A stretch of DNA of 52,580 bases from CAZSRX01 sp964609675 [NCBI: uncultured Bacteroidota bacterium] (GTDB taxonomy: Bacteria; CLD3; SB21), in assembly GCA_964609675.1 (NCBI GenBank), contig CAZSRX010000007.1, forward strand, positions 1 to 52,580, read 5' to 3'. Each line of letters begins with the position of its first letter. Position 1 is the stretch's first letter. Positions 44,476 through 52,580 of this stretch are shown here, piece after piece. Under the pieces are notes generated by a model. That model saw nothing but the letters and a program-made list of their open reading frames with translations, searched no databases and had not been told where the DNA came from. Position numbers and translations under genes: made by a program.

Positions 44476-45171
44476 ATGGAAACCCTTGTCGTTGAAGCCC
44501 GGAATATAAGTAAATCTTACGATATGGCCCGCGGACGCATCGATGTGCTCACGGGTATTACTTTGCAGATTACTGCCGGCGAAATGGTCGTTGTAGTGGG
44601 ACCGTCGGGTGTAGGCAAGAGCACGCTGCTGCATATTCTCGGCGGGCTGGATAAACCATCATCGGGCGAGGTGTTTATCGATTCCCAGGAGGTTTCAAAA
44701 CTTTCTGACAACGAACTGGCGCGTATTCGCAATAAAAAAATTGGTTTTGTTTTCCAGTTCCACTATCTCCTGCCCGAATTCAACGCGCTTGAGAATGTGA
44801 TGATGCCGGCCCTCATTGCCCGGAAACCCTACGATGAAAATAAAAAACGCGCCGCCGGGTTGCTCGAACAGGTTGGTCTGTCGCACCGGATCTATCACCG
44901 GCCCGGAGAACTGTCGGGCGGCGAACAGCAACGCATAGCCGTTGCCCGGGCACTTATGAATGAACCGCTGATTATTCTTGCCGACGAACCCTCCGGCAAC
45001 CTGGACCGCCAGTCCGCCGAAAACCTGCACCGGCTGATGTTTCAACTGAGTCAGGAGCGTAAACAGACCTTCGTGATTGTTACACATAACGAACAATTAG
45101 CCGCACAATCACCCCGGATCATTCACATGCTCGACGGTTCCACACTGCACGAACAGCGTCCAACGCCTTAA
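44476..45171 (+). CDS. lolD: LolD-like ABC transporter ATP-binding protein
   Basis: A 231-residue ATPase of the LolD/MacB family that powers lipoprotein release by the two permeases. Walker A is [12 protein letters not shown] (about 40-51), followed by the Q-loop in [23 protein letters not shown], the ABC signature [15 protein letters not shown], Walker [13 protein letters not shown] and the switch histidine in VIVTHNE. The length is typical. It is separated from the permeases by the secreted hypothetical, and the BatA-like gene follows after 12 bp. Confidence 0.94.
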   Translation: METLVVEARNISKSYDMARGRIDVLTGITLQITAGEMVVVVGPSGVGKSTLLHILGGLDKPSSGEVFIDSQEVSKLSDNELARIRNKKIGFVFQFHYLLPEFNALENVMMPALIARKPYDENKKRAAGLLEQVGLSHRIYHRPGELSGGEQQRIAVARALMNEPLIILADEPSGNLDRQSAENLHRLMFQLSQERKQTFVIVTHNEQLAAQSPRIIHMLDGSTLHEQRPTP

Positions 45172-45183
45172 CGCTGCTGTAAG

Positions 45184-47274
45184 ATGCTCGGTTTTATCAA
45201 CACGCTCGTTCTGAGCGCCCTGGCCCTGGCGCTGATCCCTGTTATCATTCAATTACTGAACAGGAAAAAGTCTAAAATTATCCCTTTCAGTTCACTGACT
45301 TTTCTCAAAGCGCTTCAGAAAAAGCAGATCAAACGGCTTAAAATTCACCAATGGCTGCTTCTTGTCCTGCGGACCTTGATAATCATCTTTGCCGTATTGG
45401 CTTTTGCGCGGCCTTCCACGCTCTATATCCCGACGGATTCTGTTCGTGCCCATGCCAAAACCTCTGCGGTGCTGATTGTCGATAATTCCCTGAGTACGGC
45501 CTACCGCTCCGAGAAGGGTATAGTGTTTGATCGTATCCGCAACCGGGCGTTGGATCTGGTCGATTTTCTGAAAGAGGGCGATGAGGCCGCGCTCTTGTTA
45601 GCCACCAGCCCAGACGGCAACGGCGGTTTCTCGCAAAATTTTACAGAAATCAGCGCCCGCCTGAAACAGCTTAAGCCTGCTTACCGGTCAGCTGATTTGT
45701 CGTTATCCTTAGTACGGGCTGTAGAAATGATGCAAAATGCCCGGAATGTTAATCGCGAGATATACATCCTGACCGATATGCAGCAAAGCGGTTTTAACGA
45801 TCCGATACCGGTACCGCCGGATATATCGGTTATAGTTATATCCGTACCCGTAACACGCTTTAGCAACTGGAGTGTTGACACAGCCGCTGTTCTGACGCAG
45901 ATACTGGAAAAGAACCGCCCGATAGAAATCATGGTCCGCCTGCGCAACCATTCGGATGCACCGGTTGAGGACCTGCTTATCAATCATTACCTCAACGGCA
46001 GGCGTGTGGGTCAGTCTGTATCCGCCATACCTCCGAGGGACGCGATCACTATTCGCCAGAAAATCATGCCACCTTCCGCAGGCATCCTGACCGGCATGAT
46101 CGAGATTGACGACGATTTGCTCATCGAGGACAATCGGTATTATTTCAATATAATAATTCCCGATACAATAAGAGTTTTACTGGTGCGCAGTCTTTCGGGT
46201 GATCACGAATTCATCCGTCTGGCACTCAAACCGGCAACGGATTTTCAGACACCCGTTCAAATTACACTTAGCGATTACCGTAAACTGACTTCAACGGTTT
46301 TGTCCCAATATGATGGGCTCATCCTGCCTGATTTACCGGCGCTTACCGATGAGGCCTTACGAAAGATTGACCGTTTTGTTAATGAAGGCGGCGTTATCCT
46401 TATGATGCCGGGACCGGGATCGGAAGCACAGTCACTTATGAATACCCTAGCATATTTTGGTTTCGGTCAACTTAAAGGCATCGCAGGCGCCGTTCCGGGT
46501 GAGACGAATTCCTATGCGGAACTGCAGGAATTGAGCAATCCGCATCCGCTTATATCCGGAATTTTTGAGGATTCTCGGCATGCGAACAAAACTTTTTTTC
46601 TCTCACCGCGTTTTTACAAATATCTTATTATCGATCCAAGCGGTAAAAGCCGAACGTTTCTGGCATTCAATAACCGCCGGCCATTTCTTGAGGTGATCCC
46701 CCGGGGCAGGGGCCATGCCGCGCTTTTTACCAGCAGCGTACATCCGGAATGGTCGGATATGGAATGGAATGCGTTTTTCCCTCCGTTGATCCACCGAACC
46801 GTACTTTACCTTCACCAAAGTGAACCACAGGATGGAAACGTATATACAAACCAAAAGCCTGTTGAAGCCATCATTCGCTATACCCAATCGGACCGTATTC
46901 GAATTGTTGACGGTGAAGGCCATGAATTCCTGCCTAAAACACGGGTGGCAGGAGAGCAGGTTATTGTTTCTCTGGCCGATATTGAAAAACCCGGCAATTA
47001 TTTAATCAAAGACGATAATCAAACGGTTAGAGCCATATCGATTAATATTAACAGAAACGAAAGTACGGAAAAAAAGCTCAGCGAAGGTGATCTGGAAAAT
47101 TACATACGCGCTGAATCCCTGGTTTCTATTACGGACGAGGATAATCTGGAAGAATATATACTAAAATCCCGTTACGGATATGAATTATGGAAATATTTCT
47201 TACTGCTCACCGGATTTCTGATGGTGGCTGAATTGTATATAGCGCAACTTACGTACGGAAAGAATAATCTGTAA
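45184..47274 (+). CDS. BatA-domain/vWA membrane protein
   Basis: A 696-residue inner-membrane protein. The N-terminal BatA (aerotolerance regulator N-terminal) domain has two helices: NTLVLSALALALIPVIIQLL and WLLLVLRTLIIIFAVLAFARP, flanking the family segment SKIIPFSSLTFLKALQKKQIKRLKIHQ. A vWA domain follows with MIDAS-like DNSLSTAY (DxSxS). Then come beta-rich domains and a region with LRKIDRFVNEGGVILMMPG, like a glutamine-amidotransferase fold. A C-terminal helix (YFLLLTGFLMVAELYIAQL) ends the chain. Such proteins are common in Bacteroidetes and Planctomycetes without a defined role. No MoxR ATPase or other Bat genes are adjacent. It ends the lol operon. Confidence 0.85.
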   Translation: MLGFINTLVLSALALALIPVIIQLLNRKKSKIIPFSSLTFLKALQKKQIKRLKIHQWLLLVLRTLIIIFAVLAFARPSTLYIPTDSVRAHAKTSAVLIVDNSLSTAYRSEKGIVFDRIRNRALDLVDFLKEGDEAALLLATSPDGNGGFSQNFTEISARLKQLKPAYRSADLSLSLVRAVEMMQNARNVNREIYILTDMQQSGFNDPIPVPPDISVIVISVPVTRFSNWSVDTAAVLTQILEKNRPIEIMVRLRNHSDAPVEDLLINHYLNGRRVGQSVSAIPPRDAITIRQKIMPPSAGILTGMIEIDDDLLIEDNRYYFNIIIPDTIRVLLVRSLSGDHEFIRLALKPATDFQTPVQITLSDYRKLTSTVLSQYDGLILPDLPALTDEALRKIDRFVNEGGVILMMPGPGSEAQSLMNTLAYFGFGQLKGIAGAVPGETNSYAELQELSNPHPLISGIFEDSRHANKTFFLSPRFYKYLIIDPSGKSRTFLAFNNRRPFLEVIPRGRGHAALFTSSVHPEWSDMEWNAFFPPLIHRTVLYLHQSEPQDGNVYTNQKPVEAIIRYTQSDRIRIVDGEGHEFLPKTRVAGEQVIVSLADIEKPGNYLIKDDNQTVRAISININRNESTEKKLSEGDLENYIRAESLVSITDEDNLEEYILKSRYGYELWKYFLLLTGFLMVAELYIAQLTYGKNNL

Positions 47275-47326
47275 ATATTAAAAATACGTCTGTCAGATTT
47301 CGATTTGTGTTTCTAAAAAAGGTTTC

Positions 47327-47355
47327 TTGCTTATGCATGGATTTTTCTTTATATT
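47327..47355 (+). promoter_or_regulatory. Promoter of the TPR protein gene
   Basis: TTGCTT (47327-47332), a 17-nt spacer and TATATT (47350-47355) lie about 105 bp before the start. The local word gtttcttgc also precedes the promoter at 48623. Confidence 0.6.
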
Positions 47356-47460
47356 CAAGATGAAGCAATAACAAATGGATACTAACAAATGGATACATGA
47401 TATTATTTTTATAAACTTCCATTCCAATAGGATTCGTAGAAAAACCAAGTGAGGATTTTT

Positions 47461-48603
47461 ATGGCAAGTCAAGGTGCAAATTCCAATGTTAACGCAGGTA
47501 AGCGCGTATTTCATGTACAAACGCTGACATTAAAGAATAACACTTACATCCGCTCTGAAATTTATGAAAAAGGAAAGCTGCTGACCTTTTTCGAGCGCCG
47601 TATACGCTTGCCGGAAGGCGCAGACAGCATCAGCGAGGATGAACTCAGAAAAGAGGTCAATGAGTTTCATAATGACCGGGTTTATGAGCTGGAAATGCTG
47701 TTTGATATGTCGGAGAAAGTGCGTTCCATCAAGCACGCGATTTCAAACAACAAGATGGGCATGGTTTTCCTGCGGCTGAATCTTTTTGAAGACGCTGTTG
47801 ATGAGTTTAAACTGGCCATATCCCATAATCCCAAGTTGATCGAGGCTTATACCAATCTCGGACGAACCTACATTGAGATGGGGGATTATTTCAAAGCGAT
47901 AGCCATCTTAAATCAGGCCAGCCGCCTGAACCCCAATTATGCGGATATTTATAACCATTTAGGCATGGCGTATTTAAAAACTGAAAAATACGATGAGGCT
48001 ATGGCGGCGCTGGAACACGCCCTCGACATCAATTATAAATTCTATGAAGCTATTATCAATAAATCCTTGTTGCTCGTAACGATGATCATGTCTGACAACT
48101 ATGATGATGATACCGTTATCCGCCTGAAAAAGGAACTGATTGAGTTGCTAAAACGCATTGTAGTTATAATTAAAAACCATGACGAATTCGCTGACTACAG
48201 CGGCCTGCCTGAACTGGCGATGGCTAACGAATATATCAAGATATTCACAGGTCTGACCGAACTAAAAAATTATCTTCAGGATAAAAACAGCATCGTAGAT
48301 GTAACGGACGTATTCTACCTGAAGTTTATGTTTGGCGGCGAAGGCAAAAATGAACAACTGATCGCCCATTATGAAAATCTTCTGATGGATAAGATCCGTC
48401 AGAATCCCAATTATGCTGATCTCCATAATGCGGCGGGTATTTTGCACCTGATCCAGTGCCGAAATACTTTTCTTAAAGCCATCGAAGATTTTAAGCGTGC
48501 CCTGGAAATTAATCCCGCTTATGAAACCGCTAAGAAAAATCTCCGGCTGTCGGAAAACGACGGGCGCGGCTTTTTGATTCTTCTTCGGGCTATTCTTAAA
48601 TAA
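47461..48603 (+). CDS. Tetratricopeptide-repeat protein
   Basis: A 380-residue protein; I chose ATG at 47461, placed about 5 nt after the GTGAGG Shine-Dalgarno, over a GTG at 47449. The N-terminal about 100 residues (MASQGANSNVNAGKRVFHVQTL) are a beta-rich unknown domain without a signal peptide. TPRs follow: MGMVFLRLNLFEDAVDEFKLAISHNPK, AYTNLGRTYIEMGDYFKAIAILNQASRLNPN, IYNHLGMAYLKTEKYDEAMAALEHALDIN, and another at the end with LKAIEDFKRALEINPAY. A cytoplasmic scaffold is likely. The fixed opening, also seen in the shape FHVQTLTLKNNTYIRSEIYEKGKLL, may define a family I do not recognise. Confidence 0.8.
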   Translation: MASQGANSNVNAGKRVFHVQTLTLKNNTYIRSEIYEKGKLLTFFERRIRLPEGADSISEDELRKEVNEFHNDRVYELEMLFDMSEKVRSIKHAISNNKMGMVFLRLNLFEDAVDEFKLAISHNPKLIEAYTNLGRTYIEMGDYFKAIAILNQASRLNPNYADIYNHLGMAYLKTEKYDEAMAALEHALDINYKFYEAIINKSLLLVTMIMSDNYDDDTVIRLKKELIELLKRIVVIIKNHDEFADYSGLPELAMANEYIKIFTGLTELKNYLQDKNSIVDVTDVFYLKFMFGGEGKNEQLIAHYENLLMDKIRQNPNYADLHNAAGILHLIQCRNTFLKAIEDFKRALEINPAYETAKKNLRLSENDGRGFLILLRAILK

Positions 48604-48622
48604 TTATTTCTTTAAAAGTTTC

Positions 48623-48651
48623 TTGCATGCGCGGGGCTTTTAAGGTATATT
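48623..48651 (+). promoter_or_regulatory. Promoter of the small secreted protein gene
   Basis: TTGCAT (48623-48628), a 17-nt spacer and TATATT (48646-48651), about 67 bp ahead of the start. Confidence 0.6.
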
Positions 48652-48718
48652 AAATATTAGTAAATAAAATATGAATTTTTGTGAAATTATTTTACCTCTG
48701 AGGGGTTAATACATAAAA

Positions 48719-49249
48719 ATGCATACATTCAATTTGTCGATAAATATGAAAACTATGCGGGCTGTCTTTTGCGTTTTTATGTTTACGTTTAGTGCTTATG
48801 CGCAAAATCAGGATATCGTCATAAACCAAAATCGCCTGAAAACCGGTGAAACCCAGGAGGTAATTCTGGAGTTCACGGGTTCTTCAGAGCTTTCACAATT
48901 CGATCTTCAATTAGCGCCGTGCCGTTTAACGCTCATAAATGTTATGGTGGAACAATCCGGGACCTGGGTACCACTATGGATTACACGGGATTCAATCAAA
49001 TTCTGGTCGGCTACAGAAAGCGATATTGTTTTATGGGTTTCCACAGGAGCCATCCAGAAAATATACTTACGTGAGCCGTTGAAACAAAACCGGCGTTTGC
49101 GAATTGAAGTAACTGTTTCGACACCCCGACAGGAACATTCTAAAAATCAGCCCGAAGATAATGCGTTATTTCAGGTAACCGAGTATACCACCGACAGGAT
49201 AATCCGGAAACTGGAAACACGTTTATCGCTGATTACTGATTTGAAATAA
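48719..49249 (+). CDS. Small secreted hypothetical protein
   Basis: A 176-residue protein of unknown function. A signal peptide ends near TFSAYAQ (about residue 29); an internal ATG at 48746 (MKTMRAVFCVF) would give a cleaner signal, but ctgaggggtt lies upstream of the first ATG. The mature part looks beta-rich (DIVINQNRLKTGETQEVILEFTGSS, IVLWVSTGAIQKIYLREPLKQNRRLRIEVTVS in part), like a small Ig-like or carbohydrate-binding fold. It lies 9 bp ahead of the giant Ig-like repeat protein and is probably co-transcribed, so it may aid its export or anchoring (inference). Confidence 0.65.
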   Translation: MHTFNLSINMKTMRAVFCVFMFTFSAYAQNQDIVINQNRLKTGETQEVILEFTGSSELSQFDLQLAPCRLTLINVMVEQSGTWVPLWITRDSIKFWSATESDIVLWVSTGAIQKIYLREPLKQNRRLRIEVTVSTPRQEHSKNQPEDNALFQVTEYTTDRIIRKLETRLSLITDLK

Positions 49250-49258
49250 GCCGGAGAT

Positions 49259-52200
49259 ATGTCCACGGTTCGACAAACGAAAAATATTCTACTAACGGCC
49301 GTCGTTTTAATATATTTCTTCGGCACGTGTAATCTTTATGCCAGACAGGACAGCAGCGGCATATACCGTTGGACGGATTCGGTGGCGTATGGGTGGGAGG
49401 ATGTTACGAATGGTACGATATTGGCTCTCGGTGATGATCAGACATCTGGAATGATCAATATTGGGTTCTCGTTTAATTTCTATGATACGCTTTATACTCA
49501 AGTCGATGTAAGTTCCAACGGATTTATTAGCTTTTTACCGCTATCGTCTTCCTATCCCACAAATGCAAACATACCTACAAGTTCTGATCCGGTAAATATT
49601 ATAGCCGCTTTTTGGGATGATCTAGCTCCGAATTCCAATTCTAAAATATTTTACAAAACCATTGGTATCGCCCCGAACCGGCGGTTTGTCGTGTCGTGGC
49701 ATGACTGGGATGAAAAGGGTCCTGTTACTGCTGAGTATAATACTTTTCAGATCATTCTTTACGAAACGATCAATCTGATCAAAATCCAATACCTTACCTT
49801 GCTGACATCCAACCCGGGAAATTCTGCGACGGTTGGGATTGAAAGCGGTTCCGGAGCAACACTCCGGGGGCTGTTGTATTCGCATAACTCGAATGTTTTA
49901 CACAACAACCTTTCTATTTTATTTCATACCAATCAGTCTTCAACGGCTAAAGCCGGAATCAGTCCCCGTGAAGTCAATACCGGTGCTGGTTTGAATGAAT
50001 TTGTTTATTCCATACGGACAACCAATCCGTTGGATTCGATGGGACGGTTTGATTCGGTGTTGATCGCGAATCCGTTTATCAATAAGACCCTGACGGTTAC
50101 CGGCATCACCGTCGACGGCGAAAGCCAGTTTATCAATAAAAGCAATACCCGCCCTTCCAATTACGGTTTCGCAACATGGAATTATAATCCCACGACGGAT
50201 ACATTAAGTATTCGCACGGCCTATCATGCGGTGCGGGATTCGATTAACATTGCTTTCCTCTTAGATATTCCGGATACCGCGGGCAGCGCGTTTGTTTTTC
50301 CATCAGCGATCGTTGCCACGCTAATCAGTCCTGAGCGTATTGTTACCACAGACGACGGTAATTCAATTGATATCAACACAGACTCACTCTATACAATCCG
50401 TCTGAATTGGGTGAATTTCGACAACGGGGCATCGGCCACCGATACAACCATAACGGCCGATGATTCCATTCGTGTTTATGCGCTTGGATTTGATCGGTTT
50501 GGTAATTTTGTTCGTCCGGTAAAGGTCAATTTTCATCTTCATGGTTCAAGCGGATATTTGGCGGGCGATACGACAGAAACCGACAGTTGTTCTTTTTACG
50601 GAACATTAACCGGCGGCAGTTACATAACGGCCGATTCCGCCATATTTAGCGGTCAATCGGGGGTCATAACCGTTATTCCCGGAAAACGGGATACGCTGGT
50701 GCTTCGCAACGCGCCCGGAGGTAAAGGTAAGGATTATTCCCAGGCATTGTCTTTATCAGCCGATTCGTTGATAAAATTATATGCGGCGGCTTATGATAAG
50801 CACAAAAATTATATTAAAGATGTCAATGCGCAATGGTCTATAACCGGATTGTTATCCGGAACAATCTCCGCAGCGCAATCGGACAGCGGTATTACTTTTA
50901 CTCCTTTATTGCTTAGCAACGGACGTATTGAAGCCGATGCGGGATTTTCCACTGATTCGACGGGAATGATTACCATCATTCCCGGCGACACGGTGAAGCT
51001 GGTGGTAGAGACGAAGCGGGACGGCTCGGGTGTGGAAGTTCCGGCTCAGACGCTGACTTCGGATGATTCGGTGAAGGCGTTTGCGGTGTTGCGGGATGTT
51101 CGGAATAATTATATTGGAGTCATCAGTTCGGTATGGAGTGTTTCGGGGGGGATCGGGCAGATTATAGATCCGGCGGACAGTGTGGTGTTGCGTCTGACGA
51201 CGATTGGTTCAGGTAAACTGACGGCGGCAGGCGGGGGGTTCACGGGCAGCAGCGGCGTGATTACGGTGACGGCCGGCGCGCTGGCGTCGGTGAAGCTGCG
51301 GACGGATACGCTGGATGGCGGCATTGAGGCGGGCGCTGTGACGTTGTCGGTGGGAGACAGCATTAAGTTATATACAGCCGGTTATGATGCCGACGGGAAT
51401 TTTAAGGCGAATGTGCCGGCGCGGTATGGGGTGAGCGGAACGCTGCAGGCATCGCGGTTATTCATCACGGGTGACAGCACATCGGTGTGGTTTAAGCCGA
51501 CGACGGCGTCCACAGGTAAGATCACCGATACGTCGAATGTCGGTAATTACATTGACAGCACCGGAACGATTACGGTGACGAACACGGCGTCGGTGGCGTC
51601 GGTGCGGATAAACAGTCAGGCGAACAACGCGGGGGTTGAAGTTGGGGCGATGACGCTTACGGCGGATGAAGATACGGTGTTGTATTTAGGCGGGTATGAC
51701 GCGTTTGGGAATTATGTCGGGGATGTGGTCGGGACGTGGACGACGCGGGGGACGCTTGACAGCATGGATTTGAGTCCGAGAACGGGGAGCGCGAGCCGGT
51801 ACTCACCGAGAGTGGCAGGAAAGTCTGGCAAGATTGTGGCGCGGTATGGGGGATATGAAGACAGCACGGATGTCATTACCACAACGGTGGGGGATGTTCA
51901 TTTTGTACAGGTACAGAGCGCGCGGTTTGGGATAAGCAATAAAGTTGGGGCCTTAAGCTTAACGACGGATGACAACGCGACGACGTTGTATGCGGCCGGG
52001 TATGATAAAGACAGCAATTATGTACGGGGGGTTACTGTCGACTGGACGGTGTTGGGCGGGATTGGCAGTATCGCGCCGGTAGCGACCTCGGACAGTACGG
52101 TATTTAACGCGCGGAGAGTCGGCTCAGGGCAGATTCGAGCGGACAGCAATACGCTCTCGGCGATCACGGGACTGATCAGTGTGAGTGTCGGTGATACGGC

Positions 52201-52580
52201 GTTTGTGGTGATCCGCAGCGGCAGTGAAGGCAGCGGGTATCGTTATGACAGCGTCAACGTGACACTGAAGGCGGACAGTCTGCTGAAGCTGTATGCGGCG
52301 GGTTATGACGCGGACAGTAATTATGTGGGGGATGTGGAGGTAGCGTGGGACACGGTGAAGGTGTCAGAGCCGGGACTTAGTAATTTCACAGCGGCGGCGA
52401 GCAATCTATATATATACCGTCCGACTGCGGTGGGAGATGGGAAGATCCGGGTTGATTATGTGAATGGCGGTTTCAGAGATACGACGGGAATGATTACCAT
52501 CATTCCCGGCGACACGGTGAAGTTAGTGGTAGAGACGAAGCGGGACGGCTCGGGTGTGGAAGTTCCGGCTCAGACGCTGA
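49259..52580 (+). CDS. Giant secreted Ig-like repeat protein (partial, runs off the window)
   Basis: An open frame of at least 1,107 codons with no stop before the window end. A signal peptide (about 1-29, ending NLYAR) is followed by an N-terminal domain of about 200 residues (INIGFSFNFYDTLYTQVDVSSNGFISF and AFWDDLAP), similar to those opening many FCB surface proteins. From about 50440 a series of roughly 100-residue bacterial Ig-like units follows, each with a variant of L-x-x-x-D-[ST]-x-x-x-Y-A-x-G-[YF]-D and NYVGDV-x-x-W. At least seven units occur before the window ends. The later units are clearly more G/C-rich, with GGG/GCG codons. The protein is probably a surface adhesin or a secreted structural protein; the C-terminal sorting signal lies outside the window. 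Confidence 0.8.
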   Translation, partial: MSTVRQTKNILLTAVVLIYFFGTCNLYARQDSSGIYRWTDSVAYGWEDVTNGTILALGDDQTSGMINIGFSFNFYDTLYTQVDVSSNGFISFLPLSSSYPTNANIPTSSDPVNIIAAFWDDLAPNSNSKIFYKTIGIAPNRRFVVSWHDWDEKGPVTAEYNTFQIILYETINLIKIQYLTLLTSNPGNSATVGIESGSGATLRGLLYSHNSNVLHNNLSILFHTNQSSTAKAGISPREVNTGAGLNEFVYSIRTTNPLDSMGRFDSVLIANPFINKTLTVTGITVDGESQFINKSNTRPSNYGFATWNYNPTTDTLSIRTAYHAVRDSINIAFLLDIPDTAGSAFVFPSAIVATLISPERIVTTDDGNSIDINTDSLYTIRLNWVNFDNGASATDTTITADDSIRVYALGFDRFGNFVRPVKVNFHLHGSSGYLAGDTTETDSCSFYGTLTGGSYITADSAIFSGQSGVITVIPGKRDTLVLRNAPGGKGKDYSQALSLSADSLIKLYAAAYDKHKNYIKDVNAQWSITGLLSGTISAAQSDSGITFTPLLLSNGRIEADAGFSTDSTGMITIIPGDTVKLVVETKRDGSGVEVPAQTLTSDDSVKAFAVLRDVRNNYIGVISSVWSVSGGIGQIIDPADSVVLRLTTIGSGKLTAAGGGFTGSSGVITVTAGALASVKLRTDTLDGGIEAGAVTLSVGDSIKLYTAGYDADGNFKANVPARYGVSGTLQASRLFITGDSTSVWFKPTTASTGKITDTSNVGNYIDSTGTITVTNTASVASVRINSQANNAGVEVGAMTLTADEDTVLYLGGYDAFGNYVGDVVGTWTTRGTLDSMDLSPRTGSASRYSPRVAGKSGKIVARYGGYEDSTDVITTTVGDVHFVQVQSARFGISNKVGALSLTTDDNATTLYAAGYDKDSNYVRGVTVDWTVLGGIGSIAPVATSDSTVFNARRVGSGQIRADSNTLSAITGLISVSVGDTAFVVIRSGSEGSGYRYDSVNVTLKADSLLKLYAAGYDADSNYVGDVEVAWDTVKVSEPGLSNFTAAASNLYIYRPTAVGDGKIRVDYVNGGFRDTTGMITIIPGDTVKLVVETKRDGSGVEVPAQTL
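50958..51056 (+). repeat. 99-bp direct repeat, copy 1, opening with a palindrome
   Basis: Matches 52482-52580 at an offset of 1,524 bp (508 codons, in frame) with two mismatches in 99. It begins with a perfect inverted repeat cgggaatgat-tacc-atcattcccg (50961-50984). Confidence 0.9.
52482..52580 (+). repeat. 99-bp direct repeat, copy 2 (continues past the window)
   Basis: Second copy, identical to 50958-51056 except for two bases in aagttagtg against aagctggtg. It reaches the last base of the window, so its true length is unknown and is likely longer. The palindrome recurs at 52485-52508. Confidence 0.9.

Larger units (their letters stand above)
50485..52580 (+). repeat. Tandem Ig-like domain array within the giant secreted protein
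   Basis: Variants of GYDxxxNY recur near 50488, 50790, 51090, 51379, 51693, 51997 and 52301, a spacing of about 290-315 bp (around 100 residues). The first two units are A/T-moderate and diverged, while units from about 50950 onward are GC-rich and share codons such as ggg and gcg, indicating recent expansion. Confidence 0.75.

Overview
The window is a chromosomal segment, roughly 45-48% GC by eye, from a Gram-negative bacterium. Lol lipoprotein export, FadL-type and PorV-type outer-membrane barrels, a lipobox lipoprotein, a double seven-bladed propeller sensor kinase, a BatA-like protein and a very large secreted Ig-like repeat protein together suggest the FCB (Fibrobacteres-Chlorobi-Bacteroidetes) side of the tree, perhaps an uncultivated candidate phylum. 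No 16S gene is present, so this stays an inference. Several gene starts carry sigma70-type promoters of the form TTGNNN-16/17-TATATT or TATAAT, not the Bacteroidetes-specific type.

Layout. 1-707 is a gene-free block of direct and inverted repeats. 708-4685 (+) holds an AlaA-like aminotransferase, a rhomboid protease and an orphan FAD/2Fe-2S subunit of a xanthine dehydrogenase-type enzyme. 4759-7995 (-) is a propeller histidine kinase. 8267-8752 (-) is RNase P RNA with its own promoter and terminator. 8922-12116 (+) is the oxidative pentose phosphate operon gnd-zwf-pgl. A tRNA-Thr(CGU) on the minus strand sits beside a tRNA-like relic. 12575-22137 (+) is the classical translation/RNA block: promoter and leader terminator, then rimP-nusA-infB-ylxP-rbfA-truB-ribF, then rpsO-pnp. 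22141-27578 (+) continues with an M16 peptidase, dut, a polysaccharide deacetylase, a MerR-like regulator, and a DUF362/polyferredoxin pair, ending in a bidirectional terminator. 27686-38441 (-) carries an SGNH esterase lipoprotein with a FadL-type porin, a secreted HExxH metalloprotease, a kinase-phosphatase-HTH fusion protein, a PorV-like barrel fused to TPRs, and hflX. 38577-47274 (+) is a tight operon: a degenerate SMC/Rad50-like coiled-coil protein, two LolC/E permeases, a secreted hypothetical, LolD and a BatA-like vWA protein. 47461-52580 (+) holds a TPR protein, a small secreted protein and the 5' part of the Ig-like repeat protein, which runs off the window.

Most unusual items. (1) An 871-residue membrane protein carries in one chain an RsbW-type anti-sigma kinase domain, a two-TM sensor with HAMP, a complete SpoIIE/RsbU phosphatase and a transposase-like double HTH DNA-binding domain. 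(2) An 840-residue coiled-coil protein has the layout of a Rad50/YhaN-type ATPase with every ATP motif lost, at the head of a Lol operon. (3) A strong intrinsic terminator after pnp lies inside the only ATG-initiated reading frame of the M16 peptidase, pointing to a non-canonical start. (4) A terminator-like hairpin in the rimP-nusA leader suggests NusA autoregulation. (5) The Ig-like repeat gene contains a 99-bp near-identical direct repeat, 1,524 bp apart, opening with a perfect palindrome.
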